Assembly: GCF_023898315.1 (NCBI RefSeq)
Contig: NC_064614.1
Coordinates: 497,256,109-497,320,108, forward strand
Direction of reading: 5' to 3'
Source: Schistocerca nitens
Lineage: Eukaryota; Arthropoda; Insecta; Orthoptera; Acrididae
DNA length: 64,000 nt
Shown here: positions 34,961-45,399 of the stretch, piece after piece
Layout of the letters: each line of letters starts with the position of its first letter
Numbering within the stretch: the stretch's first letter is position 1
Program-made: the position numbers and the translations under genes
Notes under the pieces: generated by a model
What the model was told of the DNA's origin: nothing
What the model saw: the letters and a program-made list of their open reading frames with translations, nothing else
Databases searched by the model: none

Positions 34961-35019
34961 TAGCCAGGAGGATTATTTGATAGTAGCTAGGATCATTAAT
35001 GGGTAAGTGCAATATTCTT

Positions 35020-35023
<4 letters not shown>

Positions 35024-35068
<45 letters not shown>
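35024..35068. repeat. (GA)n microsatellite
   Basis: About 22 uninterrupted GA units, 180 bases before the terminal Ly6 exon. Confidence 0.97.
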
Positions 35069-35070
<2 letters not shown>

Positions 35071-35249
35071 AGTCCTGGAACTTTCCTGACCAAGGGAGTA
35101 GGTTGTTACTTATTTCTCAACCTCTCTTGTATTTGTATCAGACAGAATCTAATCTAATCTATGGAAAATTTCTGTGTGGGTGTATCTGTGTGCATGTGTG
35201 TGTAAAACCACATTTTAAAATACTAAAGTGGTATATCTTTTGTTTTCAG

Positions 35250-35458
35250 GTGGCCTAGGCACAAAGAGATTCTGTTCATCTCATGATTTGGGTAATTACT
35301 GCAATTATATCCAGCAGCCTGGTGATGAACTGGAATACCGCTCATGTGTTTACACGTGCTCAACAGATGGTTGCAATGCTGCCAATGTCCAGCAACCCAC
35401 AGTTCAAATGTTTCTCTGCAGCCTTTTGTTTGCAGGATTTTATTTCAGCTTCTACTGA
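35250..35458 (+). CDS. Ly6/uPAR-domain protein, terminal coding exon
   Basis: The exon follows a strong TTTTGTTTTCAG acceptor and is entered in phase 1. It encodes GLGTKRFCSSHDLGNYCN, then LEYRSCVYTCSTDGCNAA, with five cysteines (FC, YC, SC, TC, GCN) that complete the ten-cysteine Ly6 framework; the CN pair is the family's closing signature. After about 7 polar residues comes a hydrophobic end (MFLCSLLFAGFYF) and a TGA at 35456-35458. This pattern suggests GPI anchoring with an omega site around the Asn-Ala-Ala segment, and so an outer plasma-membrane protein. The exon is shared by both alternative upstream exons. Confidence 0.9.
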
Positions 35459-36025
35459 AATTTGTTGTAGAATAATCTGTGGTTAATGTTGCAGTGACTT
35501 GGCACACAAGTGCTCAAACTGAGTGCAATACACCACATTCATCAATATTTCATAAATATAAACTTCTCAGGGTATTATGTTTATGCAACTTGTGGACTGG
35601 TGATGTGAAGCGAAGTTCATTCCACCATGAATGAAATGGTTGACTTCATATTTAACTTCCTGATTTGTGACCTGTGTGAAGATGCAGTTCTGAAACTGTG
35701 GCCACTGTAATAAATTTTAAGTACACTGATAAGAATTTTGTACTTAATAACATATTTACTTATTTTGTTAGATCTGTAGTTTCCTTTTGTTACTAATTTC
35801 CAGATCCTATTATTAAAATAACTTTTACAGAAAAAATGAAATTTCTCCTTTGGATGAGTTTTTTTGCAAAGTCATTGTACCTATTGTAAACACACTAAAA
35901 TTATGTTTATAATTTTTGTTGGTGTAACACTTATTGTAGTCTGTGATACAATGTGGATACTCTGTAATTCTGTAACCAAAATCTTCATGAAACATTCAGC
36001 AATAAAATACATCCTATAAAATTTG
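35459..36025 (+). other. 3' UTR of the Ly6 gene with polyadenylation signal
   Basis: The AT-rich sequence after the stop has AATAAA at 35710-35715 and at 36001-36006. The second is the likelier main signal because AT-rich 3' UTR character continues up to it. The cleavage point is not observable. Confidence 0.65.
36001..36006 (+). terminator. Polyadenylation signal AATAAA
   Basis: A canonical hexamer 543 bases after the Ly6 stop codon. Confidence 0.6.
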
Positions 36026-36374
36026 CACACAATGTTTTTTTGAATAACACACACTTACGTTAATTTTTGTCTTTTTTCCAAAGTTTTGTGCTATTTTATG
36101 AATACTTTTAAATGATTTAAATGACTTAAAGATGTGCTAAATTACAGGACTGTATGTTATTTCACACTGTACTTAAAAATATCTTAAGTTCACTGAAATC
36201 ATTGCATTTTCTTTCCCCTTTTCAGATTAAGATGGCACGTTATTGATGTTATGTCACAGGTTTTCATGTTAATACAATTACTGTATTATCATTATTACAA
36301 AAGCAAGGCAAGACAGTTGATGATGTTTGTATAGAATTATGTTCATTGTATACCAAAGAACCAAATGATGAAAT
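36026..36374. other. Downstream flank of the Ly6 gene
   Basis: Nothing recognised. It ends in the GAAAT target duplication of the solo LTR. Confidence 0.45.
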
Positions 36375-36885
36375 TGTAGTGTCGGCAGACTTGCCAACAC
36401 TACGCACACTAATTGAAAGAGGCGGCCAAGATGCACGCGCTAACTCACGAAGGATGGAGTGAGGTCTGAAACAGGATACGTAATGAATGTTATAAAGAAA
36501 AGTACGTAGCTTCGGGAAAACTTTAATCCATCCTTTGTATACATCGTTCTTGATGAGACATCTGGAGATTGTGGCGATACAAGTGAGACTCTTTAGATAC
36601 AGGCAATGTTACAAATGGCGCCTTGCTAGGTCATAGCCATGGACTTAGCTGAAGGCTATTCTAACTGTCTCTCGGCAAATGAGAGAAAGGCTTCGTCAGT
36701 GTAGTCGCTAGCAACGTCGTCGTACAACTGGGGCGAGTGCTAGTACGTCTCTCGAGACCTGCCGTGTGGTGGCGCTCGGTCTGCGATCACTGCCAGTGGT
36801 GACACGCGGGTCCGGCATGTACTAATGGACCGCGGCCGATTTAAGCTACCACCTAGCAAGTGTGGTGTCTGGCAGTGACACCACA
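36375..36885 (-). mobile_element. Solo LTR with 5-bp target duplication
   Basis: The unit starts TGTAGTGTCGGCAGAC and ends GTCTGGCAGTGACACCACA, so it has TG...CA ends with extended inverted similarity. It is flanked by GAAAT on both sides (36370-36374 and 36886-36890). No internal region is present, which fits LTR-LTR recombination of a retrotransposon. Strand is given from recalled resemblance to an orthopteran LTR starting TGTGGTGTCAC and is the least certain part. It is GC-richer than its surroundings. Confidence 0.85.
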
Positions 36886-36890
36886 GAAAT

Positions 36891-37137
36891 CACAGTATGT
36901 AATAGCCAATAGTGTGTTTTAAAGTGCACAAGGTAATAATAACTAATGACAAGAAGTATTGCTGGTAACGAATTGTTTTAAAAATGTAATCAAATTACAG
37001 TTTATCAAAGAAAACAGTGCTTTGTAAACATCTAAAATAAGGTATCAGTCAAATTACGATAACGGATATGATGCTCCCAAAAGTATCATGCAGTCGTTCT
37101 TTTTTGGCAGCAGTAGGAAAAGTTGCAGCTGTTGGAT
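36891..37137. other. No recognisable feature
   Basis: Short intergenic segment. Confidence 0.4.
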
Positions 37138-37660
37138 CTACATTTACATTTGCATCTATACTCTGAAAACCACTGTAAAGCGCATGGCAGGGCATACGCT
37201 CCATTGTACCCGTTATTAGCGTTTCTTCCCATTCCATTCATATGGGGAGTGTAGGAAGAATGATTTATAAAAAAAATAAAAATGGCTCTAAGCACTATGG
37301 GACTCAACTGCTGAGGTCATTAGTCCCCTAGAACTTAGAACTAGTGAAACCTAACTAACCTAAGGACATCACAAACATCCATGCCCGAGGCAGGATTCGA
37401 ACCTGCGACCGTAGCGGTCTTGCGGTTCCAGACTGCAGTGCCTTTAACCGCACGGCCACTTCGGCCGGCGAAGAATGATTGTTTGAATGTCTCTGTGCAT
37501 GGTGTAATTGTTCTAATCTCATTCCCATGATCCCTGTGAGAGCGATACATTCCTAGAGTCACTATTTAAAGCCGGGTCTTGAAACTTTGTCAGCAGACTT
37601 TCTTGGATAGTTTATGAATGTCTTGAAGAATCTGCAAGTTCAGTTTCTTCAGAGGCCTGA
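37138..37660 (-). repeat. LINE 3' end of a second tailed family, interrupted by a SINE
   Basis: The + strand starts CTACATTTACATTTGCATCT, an inverted hexamer-like tail, followed by the typical ACTCTGAAAACCACTGTAAAG and GCATGGCAGGGCATACG of a LINE 3' end, and continues after the SINE to about 37660. No coding domain remains. Assignment rests on the tail structure and on recalled similarity to orthopteran LINE 3' ends. Confidence 0.6.
37266..37469 (-). mobile_element. tRNA-derived SINE, copy 5, with 11-bp target duplication
   Basis: The head GCCGGCCGAAG (minus strand) and the tail are intact. It is flanked by perfect GAAGAATGATT (37255-37265 and 37470-37480). It splits the LINE 3' end. Confidence 0.94.
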
Positions 37661-38261
37661 CACAGTTACAACATACCTGCTGCTGTGGGAAATGTATTAA
37701 TCACTGGGCTTGTCTTTATCTACATGGCGGCACCATTTGGTTTGTTTCCTCTAGTGGTGTGCTACAGTATGATAACAAGAGAGATTTCAATGTGCATCCA
37801 GTCTGTAAACATGTATCTGCAAACAAACAAGCTAACTTGAACTAAGTAACGTTTTTTGAGGTGACAGTTGCAACTTTGAAAATCCCATATAGTTGTTTAA
37901 GAAGTGGCTGTCATAGCAACAGTCAATCACAGAAAGAGTTCGGTCATGACTTCTATTCTGTTCACTGTTTTATCTTATTGTCTTACTGCCCTAGGTGCCT
38001 ATTATCACACTAATTCTGAATAACAAATGAGGCCAGTAATGTAATCTCTAAAATTTGTTTTATATGCTTTGTATCAGTTTTATGCAACAGGAAATCTGAA
38101 GCTAGCAGTCAAAGCAGCTAGACAAGTGATACATCATAGTTAGTGCATTGCATCAAATTAAGTAAAACAGTGCACGAGATTATAAAGAGTTTGCTAAGGT
38201 AAAAACGCATTGCCTAACTTTGTGTATAATTGGTTTTAGCTCATACACTGTTGCGCATGAA
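37661..38261. other. No recognisable feature
   Basis: No motif in any frame. Confidence 0.4.
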
Positions 38262-38511
38262 ATGTAGGTAAGATATTGAAATTTTACTGCATGATGAACA
38301 GATTGAAGAAATGGTATGATGCGATAAAAGAAATTACTCAGGTAGTTATGGGAGACAATAATTTAATAGTCATGAGGGACTGGAATTCGATAGTAGGAAA
38401 AGGAAGAGAAGGGAAAGTAGTAGGTGGTTATGGACTGGGGGTAAGGAATGGAAGAGGAAGCCACATGGTAGAATTTTGCACAGAGCACAAGTTAATCATA
38501 GCTAATACTTG

Positions 38512-39819
38512 TTCAGATTCATTGATAACATCTTTGTGATCTGGATTGAGGGTGAGAAACCGTATCCCCATTTGCTTCACCTGGTCCTACTCAACCCACA
38601 AGCCGGTTTTCTAGATGTGACCTCCACCTCAAAGATGGCTACATAAGTACCTCCATACATATCAAATCTACTAACCACCAGCAATACCTGCACTTTGACA
38701 GCTGCCACCCATTCCATACCAAGAAGTCCCTTCCATACAGCCTTGCCACCCACGGCCATCGCACCTGCAGTTATGAATAGACCCTCTCAAAATTTACCGA
38801 GGGTCTCACTGAAGCCTTCACAGACTGTAATTACCCTTCCAACCATACAAAAACAAATTTCCGATGCCTTGTCCTTCCAGTCTCCCACCACCTCCCAAAG
38901 TCCCACCGTCTGGCCACAGAGGAGCATTCCCCTCGTAACCCAGTACCACCCAGAACTGGAGCAACTGAATTAATTCTCCACCAGGGTTTCAACTACGTCT
39001 CGTCTTGCCCTGACATGAGAAATGTCCTGCTCACTATCCTTCTCACCCCCTCCCACAGTGGTATTCCGCCATCCACCAAACCTACACAATATACTCATCC
39101 ATCCCTACACAACCCCTGCTCCCAACCCCTTACCTAATGGCTCATACCTCTGTAATAGACCTAGATGCAAGACCTGTCCCACACATCCTCCCACCACCAC
39201 CACCACCTACTCCTTTCTGAAAGGGGTACATGTGAAACCAGTCATGTGATCTACAAGCTAAGCTGCAATTGTTGTGCTGCATTCTATGTAGGTATGATGG
39301 CCAACAAACTGTCTGTCCGCATGAAGGACCACTGACAAACTGTGGCCAAGAAACAAGTGGAACACCCTGTTGTTGGGCACGCTGCCAAAAATGGCATCCT
39401 TCATTTCAATGACAGCTTCACAGCCTGTGTCATATGGATCCTTCCCATCAACACCAGCTTTTCTGAATTGCTCAGGTGGGAACTTTCCCTGCAATATATC
39501 CTATGTTCCCATAACCCTCCTGGCCTCAACCTACATTAGTCATTGTCCTCCCCCATCCACCCCCTTCCCTGTTCCCAACCCAGCACTACACAGCCCTCAT
39601 TCCAGCATTGCACCCAGTCTTTTTACTTTTCTCCTTTTCCACTATCCCCTCCCCACCTCACTCCTGCCCTCCATCTAACCTGCAGCACTTAGCTGTCCGC
39701 CATCCCTACCCTACTAGCTCTCCCACCTGAGCCACCTCCTTACCCCCACCCAGTCGCCACTTCCATTACACACTGGTGTTGCCACTCACAGAGTGGCCTC
39801 AGTTGCCTGAGACTGCAGT

Positions 39820-39866
<47 letters not shown>

Positions 39867-40019
39867 TCTATTTTTGATGAAGGCCTTACTGGCCGAAAGC
39901 TTTATTTGTACCGGTCTTTTTGTTATGCCTATCTGCGACTCAGCATCTCCACAATATGGTGAGTAGCAACTTTCCTTTACATAATATTGTTACATTCCAT
40001 CCTGGATTTACCATTGTTT
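38512..40019 (+). mobile_element. Penelope-like retroelement C, 5'-truncated, GIY-YIG nuclease end
   Basis: Inserted in the RTE-like LINE with an AATACTTG duplication (38504-38511 and 40020-40027). In shifting frames it shows the RT thumb region (YLHFDSCHPFHTKKSLPYS), GFNYVSSCPDMRNVLLTILL, the cysteine linker (CNRPRCKTCPTHP at about 39154) and a GIY-YIG-type domain (VIYKLSCNCCAAFYVGMMA, then LSVRMKDH) to about 39538. A C-rich 3' UTR, a (GT)n run at 39822-39865 and a hammerhead-like core at 39874-39898 follow. Reading frames are disrupted. The family uses RT plus this nuclease for target-primed retrotransposition. Confidence 0.82.
39822..39865. repeat. (TG)n microsatellite in the Penelope 3' region
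   Basis: About 21 uninterrupted units directly before the hammerhead-like motif. Confidence 0.95.
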
Positions 40020-42555
40020 AATACTTGGTTTAAGAATCATGAAAGAAAGTTGTATACATGGAAGAGGCCTGGAGACACTGGAAGGTTTCAGATAGATTGT
40101 ACAGTGGTAAGACAGAGATTTATGAGCCAGGTTTTAAATTTTAGGGCATTTCCAGGGGGAAATGTGAACTCTAACCACAATTTATTGGTTATGAACTGTA
40201 GATTAAAACTGAAGAAACTGCAAAAAGGGTGGAATTTAAGGAGATAGGACCTGGATAAACAGAAGGAACCAAAGATTTTAGAGTGTTTCAGAGAGAGAAT
40301 TAGGGAATGATTAACAAGAACAGGGGAAAGAAATACAATAGAAGAAGAATGGGTATCTTTGAGAGATGAAATAGTGAAGGCAGCAGAGGATCAAGTTGGT
40401 AGAAAGATGAGCGCCAGTAGAAGTCTGTGGGTAACAGGAGAGATAGTGGATTTAATTGATAAAAGGAGAAAATGTAAAAATGCAGTAAATGGAGCATCTG
40501 AAAAGGAATACAAAAATTTCAAAATGGCTAAGCAGGGATGGTTAGAGGACAAATGTAAGGATGTAGAAGCATATATCACCAGGGTAAGATATATACTGCC
40601 TACAGTAAAATTAAATAGACATTTGGAGAAAAGAGAACCACCTGTACGAATATCAAGAGCTCAGATGGAAAACCAGTCCTAAGCAAAGACGGGAAACCAG
40701 AAAGGTGTAGTAGTGTATAGAGGGTCTTTACAAAGGAGATGTACTTGAGGGCAATATTATGGAAATTGAAAAGACATAGATGAAATGAAAGATATGATAC
40801 TGTGTGGAGAATTTGACAGAGCACTGAAAGGCCTAAGCTGAAACAAGGCATGAGAGTAGACACTCCATTAGAACTACTGATAGCTTTGGGGGAGTCAGCC
40901 ATGACAGAAATCCTCCATCTGATGAGCAAGATTAAAGAGACAGGCAAAATACCCTCAGATTTAAAGAAGAATATCATAATTGCAATCCCGAAGCAATCAG
41001 GTGTCAACAGGTGTGAAAGTTACTGAACTGTCAGTTTAATAAGTCACAGATGCAGAATACTAACATGAATTCTTTACAGATGAATGGAAAAACGTAGAAG
41101 CCGATCTCGGGGAAGATCAGCCTGGATTCTGTAGCAATGTTGGAACACATGAGGCAATACTGACCCTATGACTTATCTCAGAAGATAGGTTAAGGAAAGG
41201 CAAGCCTACGTTTCTAGCATTTGTAGACTTAGCGAAAGCTTTTGGCAATTTTGTCTGGAATAGTCCCTTGCAAGTTCTGAAGGTGGCAGGGGTAAAATAC
41301 AGGGAGCAAAAGGCTATTTACAATGTGTACAGAAAGCAGATGGCAGTTATAAGTGTCGAGGGGCACAAAAGGGAAGCAGTGGTTGAGAAGGGAGTGATAT
41401 AGGGTTTAGCCTATCTCCGATGTTATTCAATGTGTATATTGAGCAAGTAGTAAAGGAAACAAAAGAAAAAATCAGAGTAGGAATTAAAATTCATGGAGAA
41501 GAAATAAAAACTTTGAGGTTTGCCAATGACATTGCAATTCTGTCAGAGACAGCAAAGGACCTGGAAGACCAGTTGAACAGAATGGACAGTGTGTTGAAAG
41601 GAGGATATAAGATGAACAGCAACAAAAGCAAAATGAGGATAATTGAATGTAGTCGAATTAAATCGGGTGATGCCGAGGGAATTAGATTAGGAAATGAGAC
41701 ACAAAGTAGTAAATGAGTTTTGCTATTTGGGGAGCAAAATAACTGATGATGGTCGAAGTAGGGAGGATATAAAACATAGAGTGTCAATGACAAGGAAAGC
41801 GTTTATGAAGAAGAGAAATTTAACATCGGGTATAGATTTAAGTGTTAGGAAGTCTTTTCTGAAAGTATCTGTATGGAGTGTAGCCATGTATGGTAGTGAA
41901 ACATGGATGATAAGTAGTTTGGGCAAGAAGAGAATAGAAGCTTTCAAAATGTGGTGCTGCAGAAGAATGCTGAAGGTTAGATGGGTAGATGACATAACTA
42001 ATGAAGAGGTAATGAATAGATCTGGGGTGAAGAGGAATTTGTGCGACAACTTGACTTGAAGAACAGATCAGTTGGTAGGACATGTTCTGAGGCATCAAGG
42101 GAGCACCAATTTAGTATTGGAGGGAAGCGTGGAGGGTAACAATCATAGAGAGAGACAAGGAGATGAATACACTGAGCAGATTAAGAAGGATGTAGGTTGC
42201 AGTAGGTACTGGGAGATGAAGAAAGTTGCACAGGATAGAGTAGCATGGAGAGCTGTGGCAAACCAGTCTCAGGACTGAAGACCACAACAACTAACTTAAT
42301 TTTGAGACCAGAATTATATCTGATTTTGTTCTCAAGTTACTGATTTTTTATATCCAATGGACAATCGTACAATGCACCCATTTGTGTCACTGCACATTGC
42401 AAATCATGTGGTTACAACAATCTTCATGTTTAATAAATGGTTCAAGATAACAAAATAAGGTTTTTTGCAAATTGTAATACAGAAAGAGGCAGATATGTTA
42501 TATGATAAATAATCAAAACTTTTTTTATTGACCATGATATGGAAGTAACTCATCT

Positions 42556-42681
42556 AGAGCAGTGCGAGGTTGATGGAACAGGATGTGTAAACTTGTCAAT
42601 AGCACTTCAAGAAAACCCAGAGCAGTGCGAGGTTGATGGAACAGGATGTGTAAACTTGTCAATAGCACTTCAAGAAAACCT
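42556..42681. repeat. 63-bp tandem duplication
   Basis: Two adjacent copies of a 63-base unit starting AGAGCAGTGCGAGGTTGATG (42556-42618 and 42619-42681) are essentially identical, differing only at the very end. This indicates a recent duplication. Confidence 0.93.
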
Positions 42682-42699
42682 ATGGTCATACTGAAACAC

Positions 42700-42756
42700 G
42701 CTTTGGGTGGAGCTGGTGCACAATAGCATCCCAGATGTGTTGTGTTGAGTGCCTGG
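42700..42756 (-). repeat. Fragment of the Tc1-like element found at 43545-44997
   Basis: CTTTGGGTGGAGCTGGTGCA and ATCCCAGATGTGTTGTGTTG match 43718-43770 almost base for base. It is a displaced piece of the same transposon, next to the 63-bp duplication. Confidence 0.75.
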
Positions 42757-43544
42757 GGAGTGGGAAAGCATTATGAGTAAACTTGTCCACGGCAGTTAAA
42801 CAGTTCACTGTCATAACAACCCCTTTCCATTGTCATCTGTCAATCACTTGGTTATTCTTAGCTATTGACAGGTATCATTTCATAAAATAACTGCTGCTGT
42901 TGATGTGATATGGAGTTATGGTAGTGGCAGAGATGATTCAAGTTTTGCAGTGAAAGTGCTCACTAATAGAGTGCAAGTGATGTTTTGTGGATGAGATTGG
43001 GAGAGCAGTTGCACTTAGCTGTGTAAATGTTCACTTGTGAACAGGATTACGTAAAGCACCTGGAATAAATTAAAAATCTTAACTTCACTACAACTGAAAC
43101 TTTAATCAGGTATTTTACTATCTACCCATTGTATTACAGCCATGATAAGTTTGATCACCTTTGTGGACTGCACAACTCAGAATAAATGATACTAAAGTAT
43201 AACATACAACTGAAAACATAATAAGACCTGTCAGTCTTGCCATAGCTGCAGACATGGGTGTCAATGTTGTTGTGTGTGTGTGTGTGTGAATCATAGAGAA
43301 AGAGCAAGAGCTCGACAGCTGGTGTAAGTAACGTTTCCTGTTGTCTATCATCTTTCAGTTTTCCTTTATTTTAAATTAATTTGAAACTGCCAAAATCCTG
43401 CTGGGAAAGTACACTGCTACTGTTAAAGCTTATTTGGAGTCAAGCTGTTTGTTAAGTTCTAATAAAACACTGTGGATTTAAAATTGTTTTGCTGTATTGT
43501 AAATCGTAAAACAGTGTTTAGTATGACAGTTTTCATGACCTACA
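42757..43544. other. No recognisable gene
   Basis: A short GT run lies at 43271-43288. Nothing else was recognised. Confidence 0.4.
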
Positions 43545-44997
43545 TATGCTGATGAGCCATAATATTATAAACAACTGTTTCATAGCATGTTAGTCCACCA
43601 CTGAAATGATGGGTATGGTGTGGATTTGACAAGTCCGTGGTAGCTTTCTGTAGATGTGTGGCGTCAGGTGTCTATGCAGAGGTTATGCAATTCCCCTAAA
43701 TTATGGGCTAGTGGTTTCTTTGGGTGGAGCTGGTGCACCATAGCATCCCAGATGTGTTGTGTTGAGTTCAGACCAGGCAAATATGGTGACCAAGACATAA
43801 ATATAAATTCATTATCGTGCTTCTCAAACCAATGTAGCAAGATTCTGGCTTTGTGACATGGACAGTTATCTTGTTGGAAGATGCCATCGCTGTCGGGGGA
43901 ACGTCAAAGATGATGAGACGCATATGGTCAATAATAATACATAGTCCATGACTATTATGGTCCCATGGACGCCCAGGTAATGTCTCACACACCATAATAC
44001 TGACCCCACCAGCCTGCGTCCATGGCACAGTGCAAGTTTCAGATAGCAATATGCCTGTATCATGACCATTGAGCTGGTGTAACAAGAAGTGATTCACATG
44101 AGCAGGCAAAATTCCATAGATTCATGGTCCTATATGAATGATCCTGTGCCTAATAAAATCATAATTGATTATGCCATTTGATCAACATGGGAACACACAC
44201 ACAGAACATCTGCTGTAGAGCCCAATGTTCAACAACGTGCACTGAATGATGTGCTCTGAGACACACATTGATGCACCAGCATAGTATTTGGCTCTCAGAT
44301 CTGTCACAGATCACCGGCTATCCTGATTTACAGAAAGGGAAGGCCTGTTGGGTTGACATGAGCATGTTGTAGGCCGAGGTAGGTCCCAGAGTGTCTGGTG
44401 TAGGTGGACATGCAGCTGTTCCGCAATGATGCACTTTGTGCCAATGTCGTTCTGCAGGAGGCCAGGATCTTGGCCTTGGATGCTGCTGACATTATCTTCC
44501 ACATTTGCATCTTAAAAGTGTGAATGAACAACTTGGCTTAATCATTGGAGGCTTTGTTGTACAGTAACATTGTCAGATGCATTATGCCATTCCGAGAACA
44601 GAAATCCTGAAACATACTGAATGAAGCTTGAGGGCCGTTGTTTGATCCAATTTTTTCTGGGGATTATCAAACGTGAATGGTGTGTGATGGTGTGCTGGCA
44701 CATTGATTTCTACTCTTTGTTTCACCATGCTTGAATCACTTTTCAAAGATGCAGCACTTGAACAGCTAAGCAGCTCCGCTGTTTCCAAATTGCTTGTCCC
44801 AAGGTCTGATCTATAACAATCTGTCCTTTATCAAAATTGCTTGTCAGTGGATTTCCCCATTTGCAGACAGTATCATCGCTAGAATGAGCCCTCATTTATG
44901 TCTGCACTGCCTATGTTCTTCCTTTCCCATGTTACATACCTGCCAGATTGAAGCAGGTTGGCAGGGGTCATAATGTTGTGGCTTTGTTAGTGGATAT
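43545..44997 (-). mobile_element. Tc1-like transposon interrupted by a gypsy fragment
   Basis: The left end (TGCTGATGAGCCATAATATT) and right end (GGGGTCATAATGTTGTGGCTTT) resemble the termini of 27842-28996. The minus-strand frame 44109-43768 keeps a transposase backbone: VPWTQAGGVSIMVCETL (the QAGGGSVMVWG box) and further broken sequence toward the D and E boxes. Segments before 44341 and after 44745 match 28370-28620 and 28740-28996 in order, so the middle 400 bases are foreign. Confidence 0.72.
44341..44745 (-). pseudogene. Ty3/gypsy integrase fragment inside the Tc1-like element
   Basis: This is a diverged copy of 45885-46280 in the same orientation: ATGTTGTAGGCC, CCTTGGATGCT and TTCCGAGA(A/G)CAGAAAT recur in the same order. 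The coding remnant on the minus strand contains integrase-like blocks (equivalents of FQDFCSRN and FTLLRCKCG) and LGPTSAYNM-type sequence. Dead fragment. Confidence 0.6.
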
Positions 44998-45399
44998 AAC
45001 TTTTGAAACCTTATTATTACACTTTTTATTTGATGTAAAGTAAAGATGTACTGTAATCATTGACAGTTCACAAATCCAGTCCACGCTGGGTATTTGTAAA
45101 TTATAGAACTCACCAAGGCAATAATCCATATACTTCAACAGTCATGCAAATCTGACAGTCTGTAGAACATCAATCCAAAACACTGCCCAGTTGAAATCTA
45201 GCAACCAGCCAGGTCACTGAAGTACAATGCAATTGAGGTTGAGGCTTTAGCACAGCAGGATTTGAAGTGTCCTGCAGTGACCTTGCAGCCAGGTTTTATC
45301 TCCAGGTAACGTCATCAGCAAGGCCCATGTGGTGGACCACTTGAATGTTCTTAATGGTAGACAAAGTTGTCATTGATAGCAGGCATCACAAAGTATTGA
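44998..45399. other. Unassigned, possibly gypsy LTR or 3' UTR remnant
   Basis: It lies at the 3' side of the minus-strand gypsy fragment. No LTR boundary is visible. Confidence 0.3.

Larger units (their letters stand above)
38262..42290 (+). pseudogene. RTE-like LINE (endonuclease and RT), split by a Penelope-like element
   Basis: The apurinic endonuclease part starts at about 38276 (MVMGDNNLIVMRDWNSIVG-type box, then HMVEFCTEHKLIIANT). It resumes after the Penelope insertion with WFKNHERKLYTWKRPGDTG and SNHNLLVMNCRLKLKKLQK (the S-N-H replaces the usual SDH). RT landmarks are LLIALGESAMTEILHLMSK (about 40879), DRLRKGKPTFLAFVDLAKAF (about 41185), a FANDIAILSETAKDLEDQLN box (41516; FADD is FAND) and NEFCYLGSKITDDGRSREDI (about 41711). 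The C-terminal part (SVWSVAMYGSETWMISS, WCCRRMLKVRWVD) ends near 42278, followed by AGGACTGAAGACCACAACAA. Multiple stops and frameshifts. The 5' end is truncated. Confidence 0.85.

Noticed and set aside
40300..42098. Minus-strand open frames of 60-135 codons
   Set aside because: They are antisense shadows of the purine-rich RTE-like LINE coding strand.
42556..42681. CRISPR-like or satellite array
   Set aside because: There are only two adjacent units with no spacers, in a eukaryotic genome, so it is a simple tandem duplication.
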